The notes under the pieces: model-generated
What the model was told of the DNA's origin: nothing
Database searches by the model: none
Seen by the model: the letters and a program-made list of their open reading frames with translations, nothing else
Source of the DNA: Heliomarina sp018223035
GTDB lineage: Bacteria > Pseudomonadota > Alphaproteobacteria > Rhodobacterales > Rhodobacteraceae
Direction of reading: 5' to 3'
DNA: 64,000 bases
Assembly: GCA_018223035.1 (NCBI GenBank)
Contig: JAAEZD010000025.1
Span: 1 to 64,000, forward strand
In this document: positions 8,115 through 15,634 of the stretch, piece after piece
Numbering within the stretch: position 1 is the first letter of the stretch
Layout: each line of letters opens with the position of its first letter
Translations under genes and position numbers: made by a program

Positions 8115-9461
8115 ATGACCAAGCTCAGAACGATATTCGCCGTTGCGTGCGTCGGTACCGCCATCCCGAATATGGATCTTTTCAGCACCAACATCGCACT
8201 GCCCGAGATCGCCAAGGACTTTACGGATGTGCCGATCCAGGACCTGACCTGGGTGATCAACGGATACGCAATCGCCTTTGCCGCGCTGCTGCTGTTCTTT
8301 GGACGGCTCTCCGAGGGATATCGACGCGACCGCAGCTTCCTTCTCGGGGTCACGATCTTCACCCTGGCTGCTGCCGCCAGCACCTTTGCTGGCAGCCTTT
8401 GGGAGTTGGTGGCCTATCGCGTTGTGGCGGGAGCTGGAGCCGCGCTCATGACGCCGACCTCAATAGGCCTGATACTGGCGACATTTCCACCGAGTGGACG
8501 AGCCGCCGCCGTCCGTAACTGGGCCGGGATTGGAGGTTTGGCTGCAGCCATGGGGCCGGTTGTCGGAGGCGCGCTTGTGTCTGTTGATTGGCGCTTTGTA
8601 TTCGCCACCAACGCTCTTCTGGGGGCGGTGTCCGTATTGCTCGGATTGCGCTACCTGCCGAATGTGTCCGGTCACGCAGCCAAGGCTCCGAGCATTCTCT
8701 CCGCGTTCCTGGTCACCTCGGGCATAGCCTGTCTGATTTTCGCCTTGGTCAAGGGCAACGCTTGGGGCTGGACCTCCCCTGCGGTTGCAGGGAGTGTTCT
8801 CGGTTCGCTCTTGCTGCTGGCTGCCTTCCTCCTGCACACCTTGCGGTCCTCAAACCCGCTGATTGATCCCAAGCTGTTCCTCATTCCGACGTTCAAGGGA
8901 GCCTCCTTGGCCATCATCCCCTATTCGATCAGCTTTGGAGCAATGTTGTTTTCGATCTCCATCTGGGGGCAGACGGCTTGGGGCTGGAGCGCTTTGCAGG
9001 CAGGGTTCAGCATCATTGTGGGGCCACTGATGGTTCCGCTAACGGCAACTTTCGTCACCGGCCGGCTGATCGGACGCTACGGCGTGATCTTCCCGATCAA
9101 GCTCGGCATAGCGCTCATAATCGCCGGCTTCTGTCTATGGGCGATATTCATGAGTGAGGCGTCCAACGCGATCCTGGTCGTTTTCGGAATGCTGCTCAAC
9201 GGCGTCGGCGTAGGCCTGATCTTTCCTGCTCTGATGGGCGCCGGCACGCAAGATCTGCCGCCGTCATCATATGGGACAGGCTCAGGCGCCATCAACATGC
9301 TGCGACAGGCGTCTATCGCGATAGGAGTTGCAGTATTCGTCGCCATTATCGGCTCACCGGAAACGCTCCACAATAGGCTAACGGCGTTTCAATTGGGTTG
9401 GTGGTTTCTCGCTCTCGTGACTGCGGTAACGTTGGTGCCAGCCATCAAGTTTTTGAGATGA
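8115..9461 (+). CDS. MFS transporter, DHA2 (EmrB/QacA-like) family
   Basis: This 448-residue integral membrane protein has many hydrophobic segments. MDLFSTNIALPEIAKDF with DLTWVINGYAIAFAALLLFFGRLSE is the typical start of DHA2 drug:H+ antiporters, and AAAMGPVVGGAL matches the antiporter motif C region. I chose ATG 8115; an upstream GTG at 8073 is possible, and neither has a strong ribosome site. Placement after the OYE and reductase genes suggests export of a toxic compound or its reduced product. Confidence 0.85.
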   Translation: MTKLRTIFAVACVGTAIPNMDLFSTNIALPEIAKDFTDVPIQDLTWVINGYAIAFAALLLFFGRLSEGYRRDRSFLLGVTIFTLAAAASTFAGSLWELVAYRVVAGAGAALMTPTSIGLILATFPPSGRAAAVRNWAGIGGLAAAMGPVVGGALVSVDWRFVFATNALLGAVSVLLGLRYLPNVSGHAAKAPSILSAFLVTSGIACLIFALVKGNAWGWTSPAVAGSVLGSLLLLAAFLLHTLRSSNPLIDPKLFLIPTFKGASLAIIPYSISFGAMLFSISIWGQTAWGWSALQAGFSIIVGPLMVPLTATFVTGRLIGRYGVIFPIKLGIALIIAGFCLWAIFMSEASNAILVVFGMLLNGVGVGLIFPALMGAGTQDLPPSSYGTGSGAINMLRQASIAIGVAVFVAIIGSPETLHNRLTAFQLGWWFLALVTAVTLVPAIKFLR

Positions 9462-9997
9462 AGTTCAAGGTCAAGGTTGGCATATTTGTCAATGAATCAG
9501 GGCGTATTCCCCGCGCCACCGCGCATGTAGAAGTCTCGTTGAGCTGGACTCGGGGAACTGCTTTGACAGCAGTTATGTGCAATGCACTGGTTGGAAAAAC
9601 TGCCGAACTCTCCTTGATGCAGGTAGATTCCAATGTCCGCATCAAGCCGTTTGTCGCGGTGAGTTGCGGCAGCAGCGAAGGTCCGCAATCCGCCCTTCCT
9701 ACCGAAGCCGTTTGTGCGCGCGGCAAAAACTGAACACATGCAGCATACGCCACTCGGGTCTGCGAAGCAGTCGGGAATATTTTCTTCGCACTTGAGAGCT
9801 TCGGCCAATCTCCCTTGCATCCGAGGGCACAGCCCATCTTTGAACTCGACTAAAGGAAACGCGCCAGCCTCCAGCCGCAGTGTCTCGCGCCTTCCCTGAG
9901 CAGGCGTCAGACACGGCGGCCGGCCACGAAAACGGTCCTCCGACCCTCGCTGACCCCCGGGACGAAACCCGGGTTCGTTGAAACCAAAGGAGGATCC
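9462..9997. other. Gene-poor 536-base stretch after the MFS gene
   Basis: I see no gene I can support. A 91-codon reading starts at 9458, overlapping the MFS stop as ATGA, but it has no ribosome site, no recognisable motif and odd composition. The segment near 9670-9735 looks like a decayed coding or repeat remnant. At 9962-9978 there is a near-palindrome centred on ACCCGGGT, just before the ribosome site of the next gene. The stretch probably marks the change from core to accessory DNA. Confidence 0.4.
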
Positions 9998-10393
9998 ATG
10001 TTTCACGCGAAGATAAACCCAGGCGCGAATGTTTGCGCTATTCCGACCGGAGAACTGGCGCTGTGGGCGTTTGTCTCCGAACACGATGAGCCGCTCGGCG
10101 ATGCAGCCATCCTGCTCGCGGGCCGGCGAGGCGCGCGACTGGTCAACGCCATCCGCGACGGCCTCGACCAGCCCGGGCGGATTACGCGCCGCGTGCAGCG
10201 CCTGCTTCTCGAGCTGCGCCGCATCCTGTTTTTGGGTCATGTTCATGACGATGACTGGGACGACATGGGTGGTGCCGCGATGCTGGAGCCCGACGATCCC
10301 GTCGTCCCAGAGATCTGCTTCCTCGCGGATGGTCTGGACGAGGCTCTGCGCGACGCCGGGATCGTCCCCATCCTGCACGAGCGATTGACCTGA
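9998..10393 (+). CDS. Hypothetical protein, first gene of small-gene cassette
   Basis: This 131-residue protein is not recognised. The start is supported by a near-perfect AAAGGAGG site 6 bases before ATG. It begins MFHAKINPG, and the next gene begins MFHKMDGAR. It has no signal peptide or membrane segment. The middle is Arg-rich and helical (RRVQRLLLELRRI, about 65-77) and the C-terminal third is acidic (HDDDWDDMGG, then LADGLDEALRDAG). It lies in the accessory block left of tRNA-Phe and is followed by a long hairpin. Function unknown. Confidence 0.65.
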   Translation: MFHAKINPGANVCAIPTGELALWAFVSEHDEPLGDAAILLAGRRGARLVNAIRDGLDQPGRITRRVQRLLLELRRILFLGHVHDDDWDDMGGAAMLEPDDPVVPEICFLADGLDEALRDAGIVPILHERLT

Positions 10394-10404
10394 TGTTCGC
10401 CTCT

Positions 10405-10458
10405 CACTGCCTTTCCGGCCGCGCTCTTGCTGTCGAGAGCGCTTCCGGAAAGGCAGTG
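10405..10458. repeat. Long near-perfect hairpin between two hypothetical genes
   Basis: CACTGCCTTTCCGG (10405-10418) pairs perfectly with CCGGAAAGGCAGTG (10445-10458), 14 base pairs. Inside, after a 2x2 mismatch (cc/tt), GCGCTCT (10421-10427) pairs with AGAGCGC (10436-10442) around an 8-base loop. No T-run follows, so it is not a standard terminator. It starts 12 bases after the stop of the first small gene. It could protect or process mRNA, be a palindromic repeat, or act as an RNA element. Confidence 0.75.
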
Positions 10459-10613
10459 TGGCGCCTCACGCAAATGCAAATCTCCGCCTGGCGGGAAACC
10501 CCTCCGCTGCTACCGGGACGCCGGTCGGAGAACAGCGCACCCGAAACCGAAAGGAGATGAGCCGGGTGCTTGAAGCGGCTGTCACGAACGACGGCGCGAC
10601 AAGGAGTATTGAC

Positions 10614-11075
10614 ATGTTTCACAAGATGGACGGGGCCAGGGTTGATAACCCGAGAGCTCGAGTGATCGTCGTGAAGGAGTTCTTCGACGCCAATGGCGAG
10701 GCTCTCCTCGGCGTGGTGGCGACCTTCGGCGGACCAGGGGCGCACCTGGGCTGTCTGCAACTGATCTGCGACATCGCAAGTTGTGCGCAGTTATCAAGGC
10801 CCATGCAGGCCGGTCTTGAGCGTCTCCATCAGCTCCTGGCAAAGGCACGGACAGTGGGCGCTGCGCACGACGATGAAACGGATCGGTCTCGTGAGGAAGT
10901 CGGTCTCATGGCGGACCGGGTCGCCGAACTCCTGGAGGAGATCGGACCGGCGCCCCGAAGGGCCGATCTCAGTGAATGGCTCGTGCGACGGGCAGGACCA
11001 ACGCCCGGCGTCCGCGCCGGGATCTTGACACGCGCAGCATGGTGCTGCGCCGAGAAACCGAGGAGTTGGTCATGA
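10614..11075 (+). CDS. Hypothetical protein, second gene of small-gene cassette
   Basis: This 153-residue protein is not recognised. It starts MFHKMDGARVDNPRARVIVV after AAGGAG. An in-frame GTG at 10566 with AAAGGAG upstream is an alternative start and would add 16 residues. The N-terminal third looks like beta strands, then a helical, charged region (DDETDRSREEVGLMADRVAELLEEIG) suggests coiled-coil or helical packing. The last 35 residues (RAAWCCAEKPRSWS) look less natural. It overlaps the next gene as ATGA. A second small hairpin lies in its leader (ACCGG-gacg-CCGGT, 10512-10525). Confidence 0.55.
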   Translation: MFHKMDGARVDNPRARVIVVKEFFDANGEALLGVVATFGGPGAHLGCLQLICDIASCAQLSRPMQAGLERLHQLLAKARTVGAAHDDETDRSREEVGLMADRVAELLEEIGPAPRRADLSEWLVRRAGPTPGVRAGILTRAAWCCAEKPRSWS

Positions 11076-11512
11076 ACAAGCACTATCTGGAAATGCCACT
11101 GGAAGATCTCTGCGCAAGGATCCTGTTCGAGCTCGAGGCTGCATCGGAGGGGCTATTGGCGGCAGATATCGCCGGGAGTGCACACGACCGCGCCGAGATG
11201 GCGCGGTGGGCGGCGCGTATGCGCGGTTACGGGGGGCTAAAGCCTGGCGTTTCGGCAAACATCACCCCGATACTTGCTCTGCTGCAAGCCGGTATCGACG
11301 AAGAAACGAGAGGGTACCGGAACGTTTTCGAGGGGCATCCCGAAACGGAAGAGGGGCCGGTCGGCGACGTGGTCCGTAGGCGGCTCCTGACGGACCGTGG
11401 TGAGCGCATCCTCGCTTGGCACGACGGCCTCCGCCGTCTCAGGCATATGCTCCAAGTCGCCGAGGCCCGCCTCGACGCCGAGCGGGTGGTCAATCGGAGG
11501 GTGGCGCGATGA
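11072..11512 (+). CDS. Hypothetical protein, third gene of small-gene cassette
   Basis: This 146-residue protein is not recognised. Its ATG overlaps the previous stop as ATGA and has GAGGAG upstream. It is mainly helical and charged, e.g. LEDLCARILFELEAASEGLLAADIAG near 10-35 and RLRHMLQVAEARLDAERVV near the C terminus. No signal peptide, membrane span or catalytic motif is seen. An 8-bp hairpin (GCGCAGCA at 11032-11039, TGCTGCGC at 11043-11050) lies just before its ribosome site. Function unknown. Confidence 0.6.
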   Translation: MNKHYLEMPLEDLCARILFELEAASEGLLAADIAGSAHDRAEMARWAARMRGYGGLKPGVSANITPILALLQAGIDEETRGYRNVFEGHPETEEGPVGDVVRRRLLTDRGERILAWHDGLRRLRHMLQVAEARLDAERVVNRRVAR

Positions 11513-11555
11513 ATCCGGGCGTAAACGCCTGCTGCAACGCACCGAAGGTGGGGCC

Positions 11556-11927
11556 ATGATAAAGAGGTCCGACCCTTTCGGTGGCGACAGGGCACGGCTC
11601 GCGTATGATCTCGGCAAGGCATGGGCTTGGTGCGAACATGTTCATCGCGATCTCAGGCCCTTCACGCTGGTCGCGGGTTTCTTCGATCTCGGCGACGGCC
11701 GCTTCGGCGTCGAGCCCGGGATCGAAGAAGCAGAGTGGTATTTCGAGTGCGGTGCCATACGTGAGACGGCCCTCGAGGCGCTCGGCACGCTCGGCTATCT
11801 CGAAGCCCCGGCAAAATGGTATGCCCGATACCCAACCGCTTTCATGTTCGCGCGGCGTCTCTCTGCGCATGAGGCGTTGCCGGCAGTCGGCTTCTTTCGT
11901 GGTAAGGGCCTGCCAACACGCGGATAG
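11556..11927 (+). CDS. Hypothetical protein, fourth gene of small-gene cassette
   Basis: This 123-residue protein is not recognised. It begins MIKRSDPFGGDRARLAYDLGKAW, with AAGGTGG before the ATG. It is rich in aromatic residues (WAWCEHVHRDLRPF, EWYFECG, KWYARYPTAFMF) and looks like a compact soluble fold. It follows the third gene by 43 bases, and a terminator-like hairpin follows at 11953. Same direction and similar leader as the other three small genes suggest one transcription unit. Function unknown. Confidence 0.6.
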   Translation: MIKRSDPFGGDRARLAYDLGKAWAWCEHVHRDLRPFTLVAGFFDLGDGRFGVEPGIEEAEWYFECGAIRETALEALGTLGYLEAPAKWYARYPTAFMFARRLSAHEALPAVGFFRGKGLPTRG

Positions 11928-11952
11928 CTCGGCGGAAGGAAAAGACGAAGAC

Positions 11953-11974
11953 GGCCCGGGCAGATACGCGGGCC
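11953..11974 (+). terminator. Terminator-like hairpin after the small-gene cassette
   Basis: GGCCCG (11953-11958) pairs with CGGGCC (11969-11974) around a 10-base loop. The stem is extended by flanking GAAG/CTTC and followed by TTCTTCC. It lies 26 bases after the stop of the last cassette gene, so it probably ends that transcript. The T-tract is weak. Confidence 0.5.
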
Positions 11975-12076
11975 TTCTTCCAGTATCTATGGCTCAAGGA
12001 CAAAGCCCTACATTGTGGAGGCACCTGGGGCAGAGCGAGCCCATTGCATGCTTCAGGTTGCATCTGACTACTTGCA

Positions 12077-12271
12077 TCACTCTGGGAATTTTCCTTCGAC
12101 CACTTTCATGATGAGAGAGCGGCGCCAGCGGCTTGAACGCCCTTGTTTCTGCGCTTTGGGAAACGTTCCGCGGGCTATGTCGCGGTAGATGCTTGCCTTG
12201 GAGCGAGCCACGATCTCACAGACCGCCGTAATCGGCAGCAGAACATCGTGGGGGGTGTCTTCGTGGTTCAT
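12077..12271 (-). CDS. AlpA-like helix-turn-helix regulator
   Basis: This 64-residue protein matches the AlpA/MerR-like winged helix family of phage and island regulators: LPITAVCEIVARSKASIYRDIARGTFPKAQ is the helix-turn-helix, followed by the basic wing GRSSRWRRSLIMKVVEG. GGAGAAG precedes the ATG. AlpA proteins often act as excisionase-like factors or activators of an integrase gene. It lies next to the 3' end of tRNA-Phe, which is where an integrated element ends. No integrase is present in the window. Confidence 0.75.
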   Translation of the reverse strand: MNHEDTPHDVLLPITAVCEIVARSKASIYRDIARGTFPKAQKQGRSSRWRRSLIMKVVEGKFPE

Positions 12272-12313
12272 TCTTCTTCTCCGATTGCTGAACTGGAGAA
12301 GAAATGATGTCGA

Positions 12314-12451
12314 TCAGGTTTCGCCGGAAACGCGGATATGCCAGTAATCGTGTCTGAAGCAATCGATCAAGGGAGGGAAGTCTGTCGTCCCGCTGTCGTC
12401 CCGGAGCAGCGTCCGCACAATTTCGACAAGCTCTTGGGCGCTAAAATCCAT
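12314..12451 (-). CDS. Small open reading frame of 45 codons next to tRNA-Phe
   Basis: The minus strand reads MDFSAQELVEIVRTLLRDD and ends HDYWHIRVSGET. Codon choice looks like the neighbouring genes, but there is no ribosome site before the ATG. It contains a 10-base tandem repeat (GGGACGACAG) within the DDSGTT part. It may be the remnant of a larger gene, such as an integrase or another element gene, or chance. It sits between the AlpA-like gene and the tRNA. Confidence 0.25.
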   Translation of the reverse strand: MDFSAQELVEIVRTLLRDDSGTTDFPPLIDCFRHDYWHIRVSGET

Positions 12452-12472
12452 TGCAAATCAATGGTTTATAAG

Positions 12473-12547
12473 TGGTGCCCGGGGGCGGAATCGAACCACC
12501 GACACGAGGATTTTCAATCCACTGCTCTACCCCTGAGCTACCCGGGC
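12473..12547 (-). tRNA. tRNA-Phe (anticodon GAA)
   Basis: The minus strand folds as a tRNA: acceptor GCCCGGG pairs with CCCGGGC followed by discriminator A and an encoded CCA (12473-12475). The anticodon loop is TTGAAAA, giving GAA for Phe. The T-loop GGTTCGATTCC is canonical. Its 3' end points towards the accessory block at lower coordinates, the normal orientation for an element integrated at a tRNA 3' end. Confidence 0.95.
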
Positions 12548-12630
12548 ACCGGGAAAGGATGAACCTTTCGGGTTTCGGCGTTCTAGGGCTATGTGAGGTG
12601 GGTGTCCAGAGGCTTTTTTGATGTTTTGGA

Positions 12631-12813
12631 TTAATGTGGTCCGTGCTTGGCGCGTTCCGCTTCTTCCAGCGCTTTCTCGACGTCTTCGGGCTCTTCGGAC
12701 GGGATCGCGTAAGAGCCGGAAAGCCATTTTCCCAGATCTCGATCTGCGCAACGGCGCGAGCAGAAAGGGCGGTATTTGGGATCGGTCTCTTCGGCGCAGA
12801 TTGGGCAAGTCAT
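12631..12813 (-). CDS. yacG: DNA gyrase inhibitor YacG
   Basis: This 60-residue protein has the YacG zinc ribbon: Cys3, Cys6 (CPIC) and Cys18, Cys22 (CSRRC), then RDLGKWLSGSYAIP, the family signature. YacG binds GyrB and inhibits gyrase in E. coli. Length is typical. Its ATG overlaps the RNase stop as TAATG, so the two are translationally coupled. It is the last gene of the infA-maf-RNase-yacG group before tRNA-Phe. Confidence 0.92.
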   Translation of the reverse strand: MTCPICAEETDPKYRPFCSRRCADRDLGKWLSGSYAIPSEEPEDVEKALEEAERAKHGPH

Positions 12814-13832
12814 TAGGAAACCTCGTGAAATGGAAGGCGACCGCGTTTGCGTTGCAGTTCGTAATGTCCAAGAGGGGTCCAGCCTGCAAGCACCGTATCC
12901 TCGGAATCGGTCTTGAAGGCGGCACGCAGGGCGGTCTCAAAGCTGCGTCGGTCCTTTTTGGGCATAGGGGCAAGATCGAGGGTGATCTGACCGCCCAGCC
13001 CCCTAAGCCGCAGCGCCCGGGGCAGGGCGCGGGCACAAGCCATGTTTGCTTTCAGGCCGGCGGCCAGGGATGTGTCTGACCCTGTGTTCACATCGACGGA
13101 AACCAACGCCCGGGTCGGCTCTATGAACAAATGGCCGCCACCGGAAAGCGGTTCATATGCCTGACCAATCGCTTCCAGGTCGTCCAAGATACCCAGTTCC
13201 TCAAACCCGCCTGGCTCGCTCAGAACCTCGGCGGGATCGCTCCATTCCCGCCATGCGAGCGTATGAGCGCCGTCGCCCTCGACCAAGGTTTCGACCTCAT
13301 CCCCGTCATCTGAGAGCACCTGCGTCGCCAATGCGGACATGGCTTGGATATCTTCGGCTATTTCTTCTGGTTCGCCGCCGTCGCAGGCGGAACGAAGGAT
13401 CAGGCCGTGATCGCTGTCGCTCATCACGTCATGCGCGATTTCAAGCAGGGCGTTGCGCATGTCTTCGTCCCGTATGGACCGCGAAACGTTAATGCCCGGC
13501 GCATCCGGCGTAACGATCGCATAGCGGCTTTTGAACAATAGCTTGCTGGTGACCGGAATGGCTTTGCCCGGTTCGGGATAACCGGTCACCTGAACCAGCA
13601 ATCTGCTTCCGGGCGACAGGCCTTTTACCTGTCTGAGAAAAGCCGGGCCGTCAGGCGTTGTAACAAACATCCCGCCCTGACCTTTGACGGGCCGGTCAGC
13701 GCGCGCGCGGTACATCGTGCCCGGGGCAGGCTGGTCGCTGTCGATCAGGAAGTCCTCGAGCTTGCCGTCCACGACCAGCGCGGCGGCATCGCGGCCTTTC
13801 CATCTATCAAGTATGATCGTCCGACCCTTCAT
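12813..13832 (-). CDS. Short ribonuclease E/G family protein
   Basis: This 339-residue protein has the RNase E/G catalytic core: an S1-like N-terminal region (about 1-110) and a DNase I-like region with the two metal-binding Asp in VSVDVNTGSD and GGQITLDLAPM. RNase E and RNase G continue with a CPxC zinc-link and a dimer domain; this protein stops without them. It could still cleave 5'-monophosphate RNAs or have a narrower role. It overlaps maf (ATGA) upstream and yacG (TAATG) downstream. The start at 13832 is fixed by the maf overlap. Confidence 0.85.
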   Translation of the reverse strand: MKGRTIILDRWKGRDAAALVVDGKLEDFLIDSDQPAPGTMYRARADRPVKGQGGMFVTTPDGPAFLRQVKGLSPGSRLLVQVTGYPEPGKAIPVTSKLLFKSRYAIVTPDAPGINVSRSIRDEDMRNALLEIAHDVMSDSDHGLILRSACDGGEPEEIAEDIQAMSALATQVLSDDGDEVETLVEGDGAHTLAWREWSDPAEVLSEPGGFEELGILDDLEAIGQAYEPLSGGGHLFIEPTRALVSVDVNTGSDTSLAAGLKANMACARALPRALRLRGLGGQITLDLAPMPKKDRRSFETALRAAFKTDSEDTVLAGWTPLGHYELQRKRGRLPFHEVS

Positions 13833-14407
13833 GAATTTTCCCCGTGGAGCGGATAGCCCGCAGCTTGCAACAGGTTGGCCGTCTCGGAAAGAGGCAGGCC
13901 GACGATGCCTGTGAACGACCCTGAAATCCATGGAATGAAGGCACCTGCCGGTCCCTGGATACCGTAACCGCCCGCCTTACCCTGCCAGTCATTGCTATCA
14001 AGATAGCGGCTCAGCTCGGGTTCTGACAGCCGCTTCATCTTGACTTGACTGGTCACGTTCCTTTGCCAGAACCTGTCGTTCTTTCGAATGGTGACCGATG
14101 TGATGACCTGATGCCGTCGACCCGAGAGGGTGCGCAGAAAGCTCTCGGCTTCCGAGCGGTTATCGGGTTTGCCCAGGATGCGGCGACCGAGCGCGACGGT
14201 GGTATCGGCGCAAAGCACGATGTCATCGGGTTCGGCCGAAATTGCCTGAGCTTTCTGGGATGAAATCCGTGCACAATAGGTACACGGTTTCTCTGCCTTT
14301 AGCGGTGTTTCATCGATATCCGGCGGTCGCACTGCATCGGGGGTAATCCCGAGCTGAGCCAACAGGTCCAGCCGCCGGGGGCTGCCGGATCCGAGAATAA
14401 AAGCCAC
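13829..14407 (-). CDS. maf: Maf-family nucleoside triphosphate pyrophosphatase
   Basis: This 192-residue Maf protein hydrolyses non-canonical or selected NTPs to NMP and PPi. The N-terminal FILGSGSPRRLDLLAQLG and the SSQKA and CADTTVALGRRILGKP segments are family motifs. Length is normal. It lies 10 bases after infA and overlaps the RNase gene by ATGA. Whether it is the dTTP/UTP-type or m7GTP-type cannot be settled from the sequence alone. Confidence 0.92.
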   Translation of the reverse strand: MAFILGSGSPRRLDLLAQLGITPDAVRPPDIDETPLKAEKPCTYCARISSQKAQAISAEPDDIVLCADTTVALGRRILGKPDNRSEAESFLRTLSGRRHQVITSVTIRKNDRFWQRNVTSQVKMKRLSEPELSRYLDSNDWQGKAGGYGIQGPAGAFIPWISGSFTGIVGLPLSETANLLQAAGYPLHGENS

Positions 14408-14417
14408 GGATGCGGCG

Positions 14418-14636
14418 TTACTTGAAGCGGTAGTTGATCCGACCCTTGGTCAGATCGTAAGGCGTCATTTCGACTTGAACCTTGTCGCCAGCCAGAACAC
14501 GGATGCGGTTCTTGCGCATCTTGCCTGCCGTATGTGCGATGATTTCATGGCCATTCTCAAGTTCGACCCGAAACGTCGCATTGGGCAGGAGTTCCTTCAC
14601 GACGCCGGGGAATTCGAGAGTGTCTTCCTTGGCCAT
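14418..14636 (-). CDS. infA: Translation initiation factor IF-1
   Basis: This 72-residue protein is a full-length IF-1 with one S1/OB domain: MAKEDTLEFPGVVKELLPNA, VELENGHEIIAHTAGKMRKN, then KVQVEMTPYDLTKGRI. IF-1 binds the 30S A site during initiation. A good promoter lies 46-75 bases upstream (14682-14711). It heads the infA-maf-RNase-yacG unit. Confidence 0.98.
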   Translation of the reverse strand: MAKEDTLEFPGVVKELLPNATFRVELENGHEIIAHTAGKMRKNRIRVLAGDKVQVEMTPYDLTKGRINYRFK

Positions 14637-14681
14637 GTTGTCTCCATTGCAATGGTGTCCGCCAAGTTGCGGACCGTGCGC

Positions 14682-14711
14682 TTAAATGATCCTCTTCGGG
14701 CCTTTTTTCAA
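14682..14711 (-). promoter_or_regulatory. Sigma-70-type promoter of infA
   Basis: On the minus strand, TTGAAA (14711-14706) and ATTTAA (14687-14682) are separated by 18 bases, a good -35/-10 pair 46 bases before the infA start. Confidence 0.55.
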
Positions 14712-14718
14712 GGCGCAA

Positions 14719-15597
14719 TCAACCCAATTCCACAAAAGTTACCGATTTCGTACGGTCATCCTGCTCATCCCAGTGGCTGCGATTGCGCACGATCCCGTCC
14801 TTTCGGACATGTGCGACGGCGGCAGGGTCGAACTCGGCATAGGTCCAGCCTGGCTCATTCAGCTTGCCTTCGGCCAAAACGCCGGTTTCCGGAAAGCCGG
14901 TATCCGGCGGACCGAACACGCCGCCCGCCCCGTGCCCGTTGTCGACAGCTTCGGACCATTCGGCACGGCCCACGATGGACGACATTGCCGACACACACTG
15001 ATTTTCCAGCGCCCGCGCCATTGCGCCGATACGCACGCGCCAATAGCCGGCGAGCGTTTCAGTGCAGGAGGGCACGAGGATGAGATCGGCATCTGAGACG
15101 GCGCGGCACAAAAGCGGGTATTCGCTGTCGTAACAGATGAGGACAGCGATCTTGCCTAGCGATGTATTGAAAAGTTTCAATGAGTTGGCGGGTGCGATGT
15201 CCCACGGATCCCGTTCGAACATCGTCATTATCTGCTTGTCCTGAAAGTCGACTTCGCCATTGGGGGTATAAAAATAAGCACGATTGACCGGACGACCGGA
15301 GGCCTGTTCCACTGGGCCGGACGCGCCCAGAATATAGACTCCGTACTGTGCCGCGAGTTTCTTGTGCAGCGCCTGCACGTCTTCCATGCGTTCGGACACG
15401 GCGAAGAGCGATTTTTCGAGATCGGCCGCGATGTCTGCGCCCGCCAGAGTCGCCAGTTCCATGGCCCCGTATTCCGGAAAAACCAATAAATCGGCGCCAT
15501 TGTCTGCAGCCTCGGCCACCCAGGACGAAAGCTTGTCTTCGTATTGCGACCAGTTTTCGAAAAAGTCGAGCGGGTAGGCAGAAGTTGCGATTTTCAT
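14719..15597 (-). CDS. Carbon-nitrogen hydrolase (nitrilase superfamily)
   Basis: This 292-residue protein has the Glu-Lys-Cys triad of the nitrilase superfamily: Glu42 in FPEYGAMEL, Lys121 in FQDKQIMTM and Cys155 in VLICYDSEYP. Such enzymes cleave amide or nitrile C-N bonds. The start at 15597 has AGGACA upstream and gives a normal N terminus (MKIATSAYP). It is the last gene of a group with the GNAT and SnoaL-like genes. This group separates infA from the low-Mr phosphatase. Substrate unknown, probably an amidase. Confidence 0.88.
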   Translation of the reverse strand: MKIATSAYPLDFFENWSQYEDKLSSWVAEAADNGADLLVFPEYGAMELATLAGADIAADLEKSLFAVSERMEDVQALHKKLAAQYGVYILGASGPVEQASGRPVNRAYFYTPNGEVDFQDKQIMTMFERDPWDIAPANSLKLFNTSLGKIAVLICYDSEYPLLCRAVSDADLILVPSCTETLAGYWRVRIGAMARALENQCVSAMSSIVGRAEWSEAVDNGHGAGGVFGPPDTGFPETGVLAEGKLNEPGWTYAEFDPAAVAHVRKDGIVRNRSHWDEQDDRTKSVTFVELG

Positions 15598-15634
15598 TGG
15601 GGTGTCCTGTGCGGTGTGGCCTATTCTGGGCAAA

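Noticed and set aside
9458..9733. Plus-strand open reading overlapping the MFS stop (91 codons)
   Set aside because: ATGA overlap is suggestive, but there is no ribosome site, no motif and unusual composition; listed only as part of the gene-poor stretch.
9497..10378. Minus-strand open reading of 293 codons
   Set aside because: It runs antisense to the first small gene, which has a strong ribosome site, and has no motif or ribosome site of its own.
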